Source: Sphingobium sp. SCG-1 (GTDB taxonomy: Bacteria; Pseudomonadota; Alphaproteobacteria; Sphingomonadales; Sphingomonadaceae). From it: DNA of 64,000 bases. Position 1 is the first letter of the stretch. Each line of letters opens with the position of its first letter. Made by a program: the position numbers and the translations under genes. Below are positions 16,719 through 24,998 of the stretch, piece by piece. The stretch covers positions 1,550,001 through 1,614,000 of the forward strand of contig NZ_CP026372.1 of the NCBI RefSeq assembly GCF_002953135.1, given 5' to 3'. Under the pieces are notes generated by a model. That model was not told the DNA's origin and did not search any database. It saw only the letters and a list, made by a program, of their open reading frames with translations.

Positions 16719-16903
16719 AGACACACAGCATCATTGCCTTGGGCCTGACCGGCCTGTCTGTTGCGGGCTGCATACAAGTGCGCGCGCCGGACAAGCCGAT
16801 CGAAATCAACCTCAATGTGAAGGTGCAGCAGGAAGTGGTCGTGCGCCTGCAACGTGACGCACAGGATCTTATCCAGAATAACCCGGAGTTGTTCCCACAA
16901 TGA
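16715..16903 (+). CDS. ynbE: YnbE-like outer-membrane lipoprotein
   Basis: A 62-residue lipoprotein: lipobox LSVAGC near residue 20, then PDKPIEINLNVKVQQEVVVRL, a conserved YnbE feature. In E. coli, YnbE docks on the C-terminus of YdbH at the outer membrane and extends its beta-groove. The gene overlaps both ydbH and ydbL by 4 nt, keeping the complex stoichiometry in one operon. Confidence 0.88.
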   Translation: MKTHSIIALGLTGLSVAGCIQVRAPDKPIEINLNVKVQQEVVVRLQRDAQDLIQNNPELFPQ

Positions 16904-17301
16904 CACGCACATTCTTCCTTCTCGCCGCCGGCGCTGCCATCGCGCTCACCACCGGCCTCGCCCTTACCGCGCCCGCGCGCGCGCAATCGGGTGCCGTAGC
17001 AGGCGCAATCGCCAGCGGGGCCGTGGGCGAACAGTCGGACGGCTATCTCGGCATCGCCGGTTCGGTCTCGGCCGATATCCGGTCCGAAGTCGATTCGATC
17101 AACATCAAGCGCCGCGCCGCTTATACCGACCTTGCGGGCAAGCGCGGCGTGACAGTTGCGGACGTCGCCGCGGCCACCGGCTGCCAGACGCTCGCCAATC
17201 GCGTGAAGTCCGGCCAGGCATATCGCATCGGCACAGGAGCGTGGCAAACCAAGGGCGCAGGGGCGATTGCGCTTCCCAGCTACTGCGCAACGGCGGGCTG
17301 A
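16900..17301 (+). CDS. ydbL: YdbL-like periplasmic DUF1318 protein
   Basis: A 133-residue protein with a cleavable signal peptide (residues 1-28, ending APARAQ). A DUF1318 region follows, with SEVDSINIKRRAAYTDLAGKRGVTVADVAAATGCQ (key residues IN.KRRAxY and V.VADVAAAT) and a C-terminal Y.I..G.W pattern. YdbL acts with YdbH and YnbE, apparently as a chaperone that limits YnbE multimerisation. Third gene of the operon; its start overlaps ynbE. Confidence 0.87.
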   Translation: MTRTFFLLAAGAAIALTTGLALTAPARAQSGAVAGAIASGAVGEQSDGYLGIAGSVSADIRSEVDSINIKRRAAYTDLAGKRGVTVADVAAATGCQTLANRVKSGQAYRIGTGAWQTKGAGAIALPSYCATAG

Positions 17302-17466
17302 TCGGGCTTCACGGAGCGGCTTTGCCGCCGCGCCGACCAAGCGCCTTCAACTACGGTTGACTTGAAGGAACACCCTTTCTAAACGGGCCGCGCCTTGACG
17401 GGTGCAGCGTCTGGCGTTCATGGCCATCTTGTGCCGCTCATAGATGATGCGGTTCAGGAGGTTAGG

Positions 17467-17784
17467 ATGGCTGACAACGGACCCGTGGAAGACCCTGTCG
17501 GGGAAGATGCACGGATCACGTCGCTACAAAAGCGGCTGGCACGCGCGGAACACGACGAAAAGGTCAGGATTGGCAGCACGGAACAGCGGGCCGACGACGG
17601 AACCCGCATGGGCAACCGGGTGCTGGCGGAACTGATCGGCGGTCTTGTCGGCGGTGCGGTAATCGGCTGGGTCTTGGACCGGCTGATCGGCACTACCCCC
17701 TGGCTCCTGCTGGTGTTCCTCTTCATGGGGATCGTCGTGGCCTTCAGGAATATCATACGAATTTCGACGGGGCGTCCAAAGTGA
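17467..17784 (+). CDS. atpI: AtpI-family F0F1 ATP synthase assembly protein
   Basis: A 105-residue protein with a charged coiled N-terminus (SLQKRLARAEHDEK) and two membrane helices: ELIGGLVGGAVIGWVLD at about 55-71 and WLLLVFLFMGIVVAFRNI at about 77-94. The G.xxGxxxGxxxD and PW pattern fits AtpI/Atp1-Mg2+ associated proteins that help assemble the c-ring. ATG 17467 is preceded by AGGAGG at 17456-17461. First gene of the F0 operon. Confidence 0.85.
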   Translation: MADNGPVEDPVGEDARITSLQKRLARAEHDEKVRIGSTEQRADDGTRMGNRVLAELIGGLVGGAVIGWVLDRLIGTTPWLLLVFLFMGIVVAFRNIIRISTGRPK

Positions 17785-17834
17785 TGAGGGCGCTCTTGTC
17801 ATAGGTACAAGCTAAGGTTTCAGGGGTCTTTCGC

Positions 17835-18620
17835 GTGGCACAATCCGGCAAAATTGACCCGATGCACCAGTTCGCGATCGAACCATTGTTCGGGACCGAT
17901 CATCTGGCCATCGGCGGCTTCAATATCGCCTTCACCAACAGCGCCTTGTATATGGTCGCTGCGGCTGTCGTGCTGTGGATCTTCATGATCGGCGGCATGA
18001 AGCGCGAACTGGTGCCCGGTCGCTGGCAGGCCGCTGTCGAGAGCATGACGGGTTTTGCCCGTAACCTGCTGATGTCGAATGTGGGAGAGGGCGGCAAGCC
18101 GTTCATTCCCTACGTCTTCTCGCTGTTCATGTTCATCCTGCTCGCCAACCTGCTCGGGCTTCTGCCGCTGGGCCTGTTCGGCCTGCATCCCTTCACCTTC
18201 ACCAGCCATTTCACCGCGACCGGCATATTGGCGATCCTCAGCTTCTCGATCGTGCTGATTGTCGGCTTCTGGAAGCATGGCTTCCACTTCTTCTCGCTGT
18301 TCGTGCCCAGCGGCACGCCCGCGCTGATGGTGGTGCCCCTGTTCTTCATCGAACTCATCTCCTTCATGGTGCGTCCGTTCAGCCTTGGCCTGCGACTCTT
18401 CGTCGCGATGACCGCCGGGCACGTTCTGCTCAAGGTGCTCGCCGGCTTCGTCATCAACAGCAGCAATGCAGGCGTTGGCCTTGGCGTCACTGTCGGCCTC
18501 TCCAGCTTCGTGCTGATGATCGGCATCAGCGCGCTCGAAATGCTGGTCGCCGTGATCCAGGCCTATGTGTTTGCGCTGCTGACTTCGGTCTACATCAACG
18601 ACGCCGTCAACCTTCACTAA
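17835..18620 (+). CDS. atpB: ATP synthase F0 subunit a
   Basis: A 261-residue integral membrane protein with five or six helices. The proton channel segment is RPFSLGLRLFVAMTAGH, containing the essential Arg of SLGLRLF, and the C-terminal helix ends ALLTSVYINDAVNLH. It forms the half-channels facing the c-ring. GTG start at 17835. Next in order are atpE, atpF' and atpF, the usual alphaproteobacterial F0 cluster separate from F1. Confidence 0.96.
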   Translation: MAQSGKIDPMHQFAIEPLFGTDHLAIGGFNIAFTNSALYMVAAAVVLWIFMIGGMKRELVPGRWQAAVESMTGFARNLLMSNVGEGGKPFIPYVFSLFMFILLANLLGLLPLGLFGLHPFTFTSHFTATGILAILSFSIVLIVGFWKHGFHFFSLFVPSGTPALMVVPLFFIELISFMVRPFSLGLRLFVAMTAGHVLLKVLAGFVINSSNAGVGLGVTVGLSSFVLMIGISALEMLVAVIQAYVFALLTSVYINDAVNLH

Positions 18621-18662
18621 TTTCCGTTACGTTTATCCAAGTTCAATAAAGGAGTTATCATT

Positions 18663-18890
18663 ATGGACGCAGAAGCCGCAAAGCTGCTCGGTGCAGGTCT
18701 GGCCGCAATCGGTGCAGGCATTGCCGCCCTCGGTGTGGGCAACGTGTTCAGCTCGTTCCTGGAAGGCGCACTCCGCAATCCCGGTGCCGCTGACAGCCAG
18801 CAGGGCCGCCTGTTCATCGGTTTCGCCGCAGCCGAACTTCTCGGCTTGCTGGCATTCGTTATCGCCATGATCCTAGTGTTCGTGGCCTGA
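18663..18890 (+). CDS. atpE: ATP synthase F0 subunit c
   Basis: A 75-residue hairpin of two membrane helices with the polar loop RNP at 38-40 and the proton-carrying carboxylate E58 in GFAAAELLG. AAGGAG sits eight bases before ATG 18663, the strongest ribosome site in the operon, as expected for a subunit needed in 10-15 copies. A large hairpin follows directly downstream. Confidence 0.97.
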   Translation: MDAEAAKLLGAGLAAIGAGIAALGVGNVFSSFLEGALRNPGAADSQQGRLFIGFAAAELLGLLAFVIAMILVFVA

Positions 18891-18898
18891 CAATAGAA

Positions 18899-18941
18899 CG
18901 ACCTTCCGCCTTTCCGGTCTGACCGGGGAGGCGGAAGGTCG
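18899..18941 (+). other. Large intercistronic hairpin after atpE
   Basis: A perfect 13-bp inverted repeat pairs 18899-18911 with 18929-18941 (CGACCTTCCGCCT and its complement). Inside it a 5-bp stem (CCGGT/ACCGG) closes on CTG. No T-run follows, and the operon continues 32 bp later with atpF'. It resembles an mRNA-stabilising or partial-termination element that would raise c-subunit message over downstream genes. Confidence 0.65.
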
Positions 18942-18973
18942 GTTATGCCCCAAATAATTCGGGCGGAGTTCTC

Positions 18974-19468
18974 ATGCCTCAAATCGCGCAGATTGCCGAA
19001 ACCTATTCCTCCCAGATCTTCTGGTTGTTGCTGACGTTCGGCTTCGTCTTCTTCGTCATCGGTCTTGGCATGGTGCCGAAGGTCGAGGCCGTCGTGGAAC
19101 AGCGCGATGCGAAGATCGGTGGCGATCTCGCCTCGGCAAAGGCGGCTTTCGCCCGCGCCGATGAGATCGAAGCCGACTATCGCAAGCGGGATGCGGACGC
19201 GCGCGCCGCCGCCCAGCATCTTCTGGCCGAAGCCAAAGCACAGGGCGCCAAGGAAACCGAAGCCCGCGTCAAGGCCAGCGACTCCGTCCTCGCGGACAAG
19301 ATCGCCGCCGCTGAAGCAGAAATCCGCGCCGCCAGCATCTCGGCCATGACCGAGATCGAAGCCGTCGCCGTCGAAGCGGCGCAGGAAATGGTGGCAAAGG
19401 TATCGGGTAAGACGCCCGACGCCGAAGCGACCCGCCAGACAGTAAAGGCAGCATTGGTCCATGGCTGA
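18974..19468 (+). CDS. atpF': ATP synthase F0 subunit b'
   Basis: A 164-residue stator subunit with one N-terminal membrane helix (SQIFWLLLTFGFVFFVIGLGMVPKV, key residues at about 13-35). A long charged Ala/Glu coiled coil forms the peripheral stalk. The presence of both b' and b is characteristic of alphaproteobacteria and phototrophs. Its end overlaps atpF by 8 nt. Confidence 0.93.
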   Translation: MPQIAQIAETYSSQIFWLLLTFGFVFFVIGLGMVPKVEAVVEQRDAKIGGDLASAKAAFARADEIEADYRKRDADARAAAQHLLAEAKAQGAKETEARVKASDSVLADKIAAAEAEIRAASISAMTEIEAVAVEAAQEMVAKVSGKTPDAEATRQTVKAALVHG

Positions 19469-20066
19469 GTCCGCACCACATGCCGAAGCACCGCACTTGA
19501 ACGAGGCCATCCACCAGGAAGGTCTGGAGCCGGCCGGCACCGTCGCGCATGAAGGCGTGGCGCCGCACACCGATCCGCAGGCGCTTGGGCTGGACGCGAC
19601 CGCATGGGTCAGCCTCGCAATGGCCTTCTTCATCGCGATCCTTCTCTGGAAGAAGGTTCCTGCGCTGATAACCCGCGGTCTCGACAACAAGATCGCCGCC
19701 ATCCGCGCGCAACTCGACGAAGCCGCCAAGCTGCGCGCCGAAGCCGAGGCGCTGAAGGCCGAATATGAGGGCAAGCTCGCGGCGATCACCCGCGACGCCG
19801 AAACCATGCGCACCCATGCGCAGGAAGAAGCGAAGCAGGTCATCAGCGACGCGGAAGCCAACGCCGCGACACTGATCGCCCGCCGCCAGAAGATGGCCGA
19901 GGACAAGATCGCCGCCGCCGAACGCACCGCCATCGCTGACATCCGGGCCAAGGCAGTGCAAGCCGCCACCTCCGCCGCAGCTACCCTGATCGCTCGGGGC
20001 CACGACGCGAAGGCGGACAAGCCGATGATCGACAGCGCGATCAAGGCTCTCGGCCCGGTCGTCTGA
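19461..20066 (+). CDS. atpF: ATP synthase F0 subunit b
   Basis: A 201-residue stator subunit with an unusual 47-residue hydrophilic His/Glu-rich N-terminal tail (APHAEAPHLNEAIHQEG). It is followed by a membrane helix (TAWVSLAMAFFIAILLWKK) and a coiled coil (AAIRAQLDEAAKLRAEAEALK region). It pairs with b' in the peripheral stalk. The gene ends the operon and is followed by a rho-independent terminator. Confidence 0.93.
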   Translation: MAESAPHAEAPHLNEAIHQEGLEPAGTVAHEGVAPHTDPQALGLDATAWVSLAMAFFIAILLWKKVPALITRGLDNKIAAIRAQLDEAAKLRAEAEALKAEYEGKLAAITRDAETMRTHAQEEAKQVISDAEANAATLIARRQKMAEDKIAAAERTAIADIRAKAVQAATSAAATLIARGHDAKADKPMIDSAIKALGPVV

Positions 20067-20091
20067 GCCTGCTTGCCAAGATGGATTGAAG

Positions 20092-20117
20092 AGGCCGGGG
20101 TGATACCCGGCCTTTTT
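20092..20117 (+). terminator. Rho-independent terminator of the F0 operon
   Basis: Stem AGGCCGGG/CCCGGCCT with a short loop, followed by TTTTT at 20113-20117, 26 bp after the atpF stop. Confidence 0.88.
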
Positions 20118-20190
20118 CGTTAGTTGCCAGAATTCCTGATCCGCCGTTTCGCCTTGCTCATTCCCTTTCCGCTTGGTTCACATTCTCACT

Positions 20191-20288
20191 CCGTTCGCCC
20201 TGAGCTTGTCGAAGGGTTCTGCTGAGCGCTAGCGAAGCACCTTCTCTTCGTTCAGGCGGGCCCTTCGACAGGCTCAGGACGAACGAGG
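20191..20288. repeat. Dispersed palindromic repeat, copy 1
   Basis: A ~98-bp imperfect palindrome whose arms read GTTCGCCCTGAGCTTGTCGA... and ...TCGACAGGCTCAGGACGAAC. The same arm sequence recurs at 31385-31481 and 63437-63540. It lies between the atpF terminator and uvrC and resembles widespread REP-like intergenic palindromes of Proteobacteria. Confidence 0.8.
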
Positions 20289-20364
20289 GTGAGGTAGTAC
20301 GGGGATAACAAACAAACGTATCCGCACCTTTGCAACTCCCCGCCCGCTGCCCTATCTCCCCCAC

Positions 20365-22284
20365 ATGTCGCAGCCCCAGTCCCCCGACCGTTTCAACGAA
20401 GACAAAGCCAGCTACACCGTGCGCGGCTCCGACACGCCGGATATCGATGCGGGCGTGGAAGCCATCCGCAACGTCCTGAAAACGCTCCCCACGCGCCCCG
20501 GCGTCTACCGCATGCAGGATGCACGCGGCGACGTGCTCTACGTCGGCAAGGCCCGCGCCCTCCGCAATCGCGTCACCAACTATACGCAGGTCGATCGGCT
20601 CCCCCGCCGCCTGCAACGCATGGTCTCGCAAACTCGCTCGATGACCATCGTCACCACCAACAGCGAGGCCGAGGCGCTGCTCCTTGAAGCGCAACTCATC
20701 AAGCGCTTCCGCCCGCCGTACAATGTCCTCCTCCGCGACGACAAAAGCTTCCCCTTCATCCTCCTGCGCGAAGATCATACCTATCCGCGCATTCAGAAGC
20801 ATCGCGGGGCGCGCAAGGCAGTCGGCAAATATTACGGCCCCTTCGCCAGCGCAGGCTCCGTCACCCGCACGATCAATGCGCTGCAAAAGCTGTTCCTGCT
20901 GCGAAGCTGCACCGACAGCTTCTTCGCCAACCGCTCGCGCCCCTGCCTGCTATACCAGATCCGCCGCTGCTCGGCCCCCTGCGTCGAGCGGATCACCCCC
21001 GATGCCTACACCGAACTGGTGCAGGATGCAGAGGATTTCCTCGGCGGCAAATCGACCAAGGTGCAGCAGAAGCTGGGCACCGCGATGCAGGCCGCGTCCG
21101 ACGCGATGGATTTCGAACAGGCCGCCGTCATCCGCGACCGGCTGAAAGCGCTGACCTTCATCCAAGGGTCGCAGGCGATCAACGCCGAAGGCTTGGGCGA
21201 TGCCGATATCTTCGCGCTCGCGACCAAGAACGGCGCGATGTGCATACAGGCGTTCTTCATTCGCGGCGGCCAGAACTGGGGCCACCGCAGCTTCTTCCCG
21301 ATCCACACCGCCGAAGTCGAGGAAGCCGAAGTCCTCGCCAGCTTCATGGCGCAATTTTACGAAGAAGTGCCGCCGCCCAGGCTCATTCTCGCCGACCGCC
21401 AACCCGCCGACTGCGAACTCATCGCGCAGGCGCTGACCGAGCGAGCCGGCTCCCGCGTCCGCATCGAAATGCCCCAGCGCGGCGACCGCACCCGCCTCAT
21501 CAAGCAGGCGCAGCGCAACGCCGTCGAAGCACTAGACCGCCGCCTCGCCGAAACCACGACGCAGACCAAGGTGCTGCGCGACATGACCGAAGCCTTCGGG
21601 CTGGAGGCGATCCCGAACCGCATCGAAGTCTATGACAACAGCCACATTCAGGGCACGAATGCGCTCGGCGCGATGATCGTCGCGGGACCGGAGGGCTTCC
21701 GCAAATCCGCCTACCGCAAATACAACATCAAGAACCCGGACACCGCACCCGGCGACGATTTCGCGATGATGCGCGAAGTCTTCGAACGCCGCTTCGGCCG
21801 CGCCCAGCGCGAAGACCCTGATCGCGAAACCGGTGAATGGCCCGACCTCGTCTTCGTTGACGGCGGCAAGGGGCAACTCAGCGCCACCCGCAATGCGCTG
21901 GAGGAAATGGGCGTCGAGGACGTGACGCTGATCGGCATCGCCAAAGGCCCGCATCATGGCCGCGAAGGCCGCGAAGTCTTCCACATGCTCGACGGCCGCG
22001 AAATCACCTTCCCGGTCAATGACCCCGTGCTCTTCTACCTCCAGCGCCTGCGCGACGAAGCCCACCGCTTCGCCATCGGCGCCCACCGCGACAAACGCAG
22101 CAAGGCGATCACCGTCAGTTCTTTAGATGAGGTGCCAGGCATCGGCCCCGCGCGCAAAAAGGCGCTGCTGATGCACTTCGGCACTGCAAAGGCAGTGAAG
22201 AGCGCGGCACTGGAGGATTTGCAGAAAGCGCCGGGCGTGTCGAAGGCGGTGGCGCAGCAGGTGTATGATTATTTCCATGGTTGA
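20365..22284 (+). CDS. uvrC: Excinuclease ABC subunit C
   Basis: A 639-residue nucleotide-excision-repair nuclease. The N-terminal GIY-YIG domain (PGVYRMQDARGDVLYVGKA, about 48-66) makes the 3' incision. A UVR motif (AMQAASDAMDFEQAAVIRDR) binds UvrB. The central RNase H-like domain (IEVYDNSHIQGTNALGAMIV, LVFVDGGKGQLSA) makes the 5' incision. The C-terminal helix-hairpin-helix is VPGIGPARKKALL. Length matches the family. No start other than ATG 20365 is needed, though some homologues begin slightly later. Confidence 0.96.
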   Translation: MSQPQSPDRFNEDKASYTVRGSDTPDIDAGVEAIRNVLKTLPTRPGVYRMQDARGDVLYVGKARALRNRVTNYTQVDRLPRRLQRMVSQTRSMTIVTTNSEAEALLLEAQLIKRFRPPYNVLLRDDKSFPFILLREDHTYPRIQKHRGARKAVGKYYGPFASAGSVTRTINALQKLFLLRSCTDSFFANRSRPCLLYQIRRCSAPCVERITPDAYTELVQDAEDFLGGKSTKVQQKLGTAMQAASDAMDFEQAAVIRDRLKALTFIQGSQAINAEGLGDADIFALATKNGAMCIQAFFIRGGQNWGHRSFFPIHTAEVEEAEVLASFMAQFYEEVPPPRLILADRQPADCELIAQALTERAGSRVRIEMPQRGDRTRLIKQAQRNAVEALDRRLAETTTQTKVLRDMTEAFGLEAIPNRIEVYDNSHIQGTNALGAMIVAGPEGFRKSAYRKYNIKNPDTAPGDDFAMMREVFERRFGRAQREDPDRETGEWPDLVFVDGGKGQLSATRNALEEMGVEDVTLIGIAKGPHHGREGREVFHMLDGREITFPVNDPVLFYLQRLRDEAHRFAIGAHRDKRSKAITVSSLDEVPGIGPARKKALLMHFGTAKAVKSAALEDLQKAPGVSKAVAQQVYDYFHG

Positions 22285-22562
22285 GGGGTGGGATATCTGC
22301 TCTCCCGAATAGGTGGGTACGGTACGGCGGTGAGCGACCCAAGCAAGTCATTTAGCGCTTAATGTTGGCCTCCTGGTATCGGACATTCCGCTCATCGTCC
22401 GCCTCTCCACAAGCCGGGTCATAAAAGCCGATGGCACCGTTGAGAGGTAGCGCCGCGTGTCGAACTCACCTATAACGCTGCCGCTACAAGAAGGACCTAC
22501 CACCATGGATGATCGGACGATCAGCGCCCCTTGCCCTGCTTCCTCCATTCCTCGCGGTGACC
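22285..22562. other. Noncoding spacer, start of accessory segment
   Basis: No gene seen. A short sequence at 22375-22392 (GGTATCGGACATTCCGCT) is matched at 14 of 18 positions by 26445-26462. These two bracket the accessory block of ABC-F, GFA, psd and DUF4279 genes. Confidence 0.35.
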
Positions 22563-24143
22563 ATGTCCAGCTATCTCACATTCTCCAGTCTCTCCGCTGC
22601 CACTCCTGATGGCCGCACCCTTTTCCACGACCTGACACTTTCGGTCGGCGCTGAACGCATCGGTCTTGTCGGGCGAAACGGGTCAGGCAAGTCGACACTG
22701 CTTCGCATCGCGGCGGGAGACATCGCACCCTCCACTGGGAGCGCCTCTCGCAGCGGCACAGCAGGTAGGCTCGTCCAGGATTGGCGCGACGAGGATGTAA
22801 TAGCCGCCTCGCTCGGAATTGCCGAAGCCATGGCGATCCACGCGCGCCTCGAGCGAGGCGACGGAACCGCTGCGGACTTCGACGCGGTCGACTGGACCCT
22901 TCCAGCCGCAGTCGAGACCGCGCTTGCCGATATCGGGCTGCCAGGGGTGGATCTCGAACGACCGATGGGAAGCCTCTCGGGCGGCGAACGAACGCGCATC
23001 GGCATAGCGCGCCTGGCGATCGAACGACCCGACCTGTTACTGCTCGACGAGCCGACCAACAATCTTGACTGCGAAGGTCGCGCGGCGATCGAGCGACTGG
23101 TGATGGCGTGGTCCGGTGGGGCGCTGGTCGTCAGTCATGATCGCGCGCTGCTCGAACGCATGGACCGCATCGTCGAACTCAACCCGGTCGAGATCCGCAT
23201 CGTCAGCGGTGGCTGGTCGGCCTTCTCCGCCGCGCGTGACGCCGAACACGCGCGGGCGGAGGCAGAACTTGACCGCGCGGACGCAGCGTTGCGCCTCACT
23301 CGTCTCGCCACCCAGGCTGCGAGGGAGGCCAAGGACCGACGCGACAAAGCAGGACATGCTTTTGCGGCCAAGCGACCGGAACCTAAAATCCTGCTTGGCG
23401 CACAGGCTGAGCGGGCGGAAAATAGCAGCGGCAACGCCCGGCGCCTTGCCGAGCGGCAGATAGACCAAGCAGCTCATGCGAGGGATGTGGCACGTGCCCG
23501 GATTGAAATACTTACTCCCCTCGCCATCGCTCTGCCTGCGGCCGAAATGCCCTCGCAGGCCGAAGTGCTCGCCATGGAAGATGCGACTGTCGATGTCGGC
23601 GTCCGCCGCTTAGGCCCTTGGACGTTCTCCATCCACGGCCCTGAACGCGTAGCGATAAGCGGCGCGAACGGCGCAGGCAAGTCGACCCTCCTCTGCTTGG
23701 CAGTCGGGGATTTGGTACCCGCCACCGGTATTGTACGACGACGGCGCGATCGGATAGCTATGCTGGACCAACATGTCGGCCTGCTCAACCAACAGAACAC
23801 GATCATTGGCAATATGCGCTGTCTCCACCCGACGCTGAACGACGAGGCAATCTATGCGGCTTGTGCACGCTTCGCCTTCCGAAACCGCGATGCCCATCGG
23901 ATCGTTGACAGCCTCTCAGGCGGCGAGCGCCTACGTGCAGGATTGGCGGCTGCGCTTTCTGGACGGCAGCCGCCGTGGCTGCTGATTCTTGATGAGCCGA
24001 CCAATCATCTTGATCTAGACTCGATGGGGACGCTGGAACAGGCGCTTAGAGCATTTGACGGCGCGCTGATCGTTGTCAGCCATGAACAGCGTTTCCTTGA
24101 CGCCATCAGTATTCAGCGAACCATAGATATCGCTGGAGCATGA
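22563..24143 (+). CDS. ABC-F family ATPase
   Basis: A 526-residue duplicated ABC ATPase without membrane domains. The first cassette has GRNGSGKST, LSGGE and LLLLDEPTNNLD; the second GANGAGKST, LSGGERLRAG and LLILDEPTNHLDLDS. A charged linker (AEAELDRADAALRLTRLA region) separates them. ABC-F proteins act on the ribosome as translation factors or antibiotic-resistance proteins. ATG 22563 is preferred over TTG-type upstream starts because homology begins at SYLTFSSLS. The short linker and position among accessory genes leave the subfamily open. Confidence 0.88.
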   Translation: MSSYLTFSSLSAATPDGRTLFHDLTLSVGAERIGLVGRNGSGKSTLLRIAAGDIAPSTGSASRSGTAGRLVQDWRDEDVIAASLGIAEAMAIHARLERGDGTAADFDAVDWTLPAAVETALADIGLPGVDLERPMGSLSGGERTRIGIARLAIERPDLLLLDEPTNNLDCEGRAAIERLVMAWSGGALVVSHDRALLERMDRIVELNPVEIRIVSGGWSAFSAARDAEHARAEAELDRADAALRLTRLATQAAREAKDRRDKAGHAFAAKRPEPKILLGAQAERAENSSGNARRLAERQIDQAAHARDVARARIEILTPLAIALPAAEMPSQAEVLAMEDATVDVGVRRLGPWTFSIHGPERVAISGANGAGKSTLLCLAVGDLVPATGIVRRRRDRIAMLDQHVGLLNQQNTIIGNMRCLHPTLNDEAIYAACARFAFRNRDAHRIVDSLSGGERLRAGLAAALSGRQPPWLLILDEPTNHLDLDSMGTLEQALRAFDGALIVVSHEQRFLDAISIQRTIDIAGA

Positions 24144-24304
24144 CGAATGCACGAGGGCCGCAAGCCAAAACGACCCATGCCGGCCGTTTAACATGCGATT
24201 TCCCCTCTTCAGCAGCCGGCCGTCTGCTATTCCGGCGACTGGCGCCCGATTGCAGACATTCAGCGGCGCTGCCATAGATGTGATTTATAGCTGGAGCTGC
24301 CTGC

Positions 24305-24606
24305 TTGCTTAAAGGATCGTGCCATTGCGAGAAGTCAGCTTGGACGTTGGCCGGCGATCCGGGCTCACAGCCTGCAACTGCACGCTTTGCCATCGCTACG
24401 GTGCACTTTGGGCATACGACTTCGAAGGTGGCAGGATCAGCATCACGGGTCCGACATCGAGCTTCCGCCGCGTTGGTAAGGCTGACCCTGCTTTAGAAAT
24501 CTTGTTCTGCCCATCCTGCGCCGGTGTTCTCGCGTGGCGAGGCTTAAGGCTGGAACAGGATGGGAGCCGGCGCATGGCGGTAAACGTGCGGCTTGCCGAA
24601 CTTTAA
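24305..24606 (+). pseudogene. GFA-family gene with a frameshift
   Basis: Glutathione-dependent formaldehyde-activating (GFA/CENP-V) fold proteins bind zinc through GSCHC and CxxC motifs. Here GSCHCEKSAWTLAGDPGS is read in one frame from 24305. The continuation TACNCTLCHRYGALWAYDFEG, then FCPSCAGVLAWRGLRL, is in the frame one base back. A single base is missing near 24360-24370. Either the gene is dead or the base is a sequencing error. The 95-residue open part alone lacks the first Cys-His-Cys ligands. Confidence 0.75.
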
Positions 24607-24819
24607 TCCGTTGCCGACCTTTCTATCGATCACTTCGACGGGTTCGACACCTTTGATGATCTTCATTTCGACGGACGAACCGTGCGGGATCTTGGGCCTG
24701 AGAAGCACGACTATGAAAGGCGGGTCTCCACCCTCGATGGTCATTCGGCATGGTGCCTGGGCGTTGAACGCCGCGACAGTAGCCCGTCCGTTTTCGGGCG
24801 GAAAGAGCGAGCCGGGCAC
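24544..24819 (-). CDS. Possible hypothetical protein (weak)
   Basis: A 91-residue minus-strand frame that starts at GTG with AAGGG upstream and reads through into the end of the GFA pseudogene. Hydrophobic and charged residues alternate plausibly (PPFIVVLLRPKIPHGSSVEMKI split around residue 40), but I recognise no family. It may be chance. Confidence 0.22.
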   Translation of the reverse strand: MPGSLFPPENGRATVAAFNAQAPCRMTIEGGDPPFIVVLLRPKIPHGSSVEMKIIKGVEPVEVIDRKVGNGLKFGKPHVYRHAPAPILFQP

Positions 24820-24998
24820 AACCGACCCTTAGGCTACGTTGATGCCGCCATTTTTCATTCCCAGGAGCAGACGTTCGGCTAATATGGCGGCAGACGCGTT
24901 TTTGGCAGTTCGAGCGTCGTCGAACGGACCTTACCCGGAAGCGCGATCTTGTAGGTCCATGACGCTATTGCCGCGCTCTCTACGGGTCGAGGTCCACA
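24607..24998. other. 392-bp stretch without a convincing gene
   Basis: It holds only weak overlapping frames on both strands. No RNA gene, terminator or promoter is evident. The last part is the leader of psd. Confidence 0.4.

Noticed and set aside
18617..20044. 475-aa minus-strand frame across the F0 genes
   Set aside because: Antisense to conserved atpE, atpF' and atpF; low-complexity Ser/Ala/Arg composition.
24593..24832. 79-aa plus-strand frame after the GFA pseudogene
   Set aside because: No family, no convincing ribosome site and it overlaps an equally weak opposite frame.
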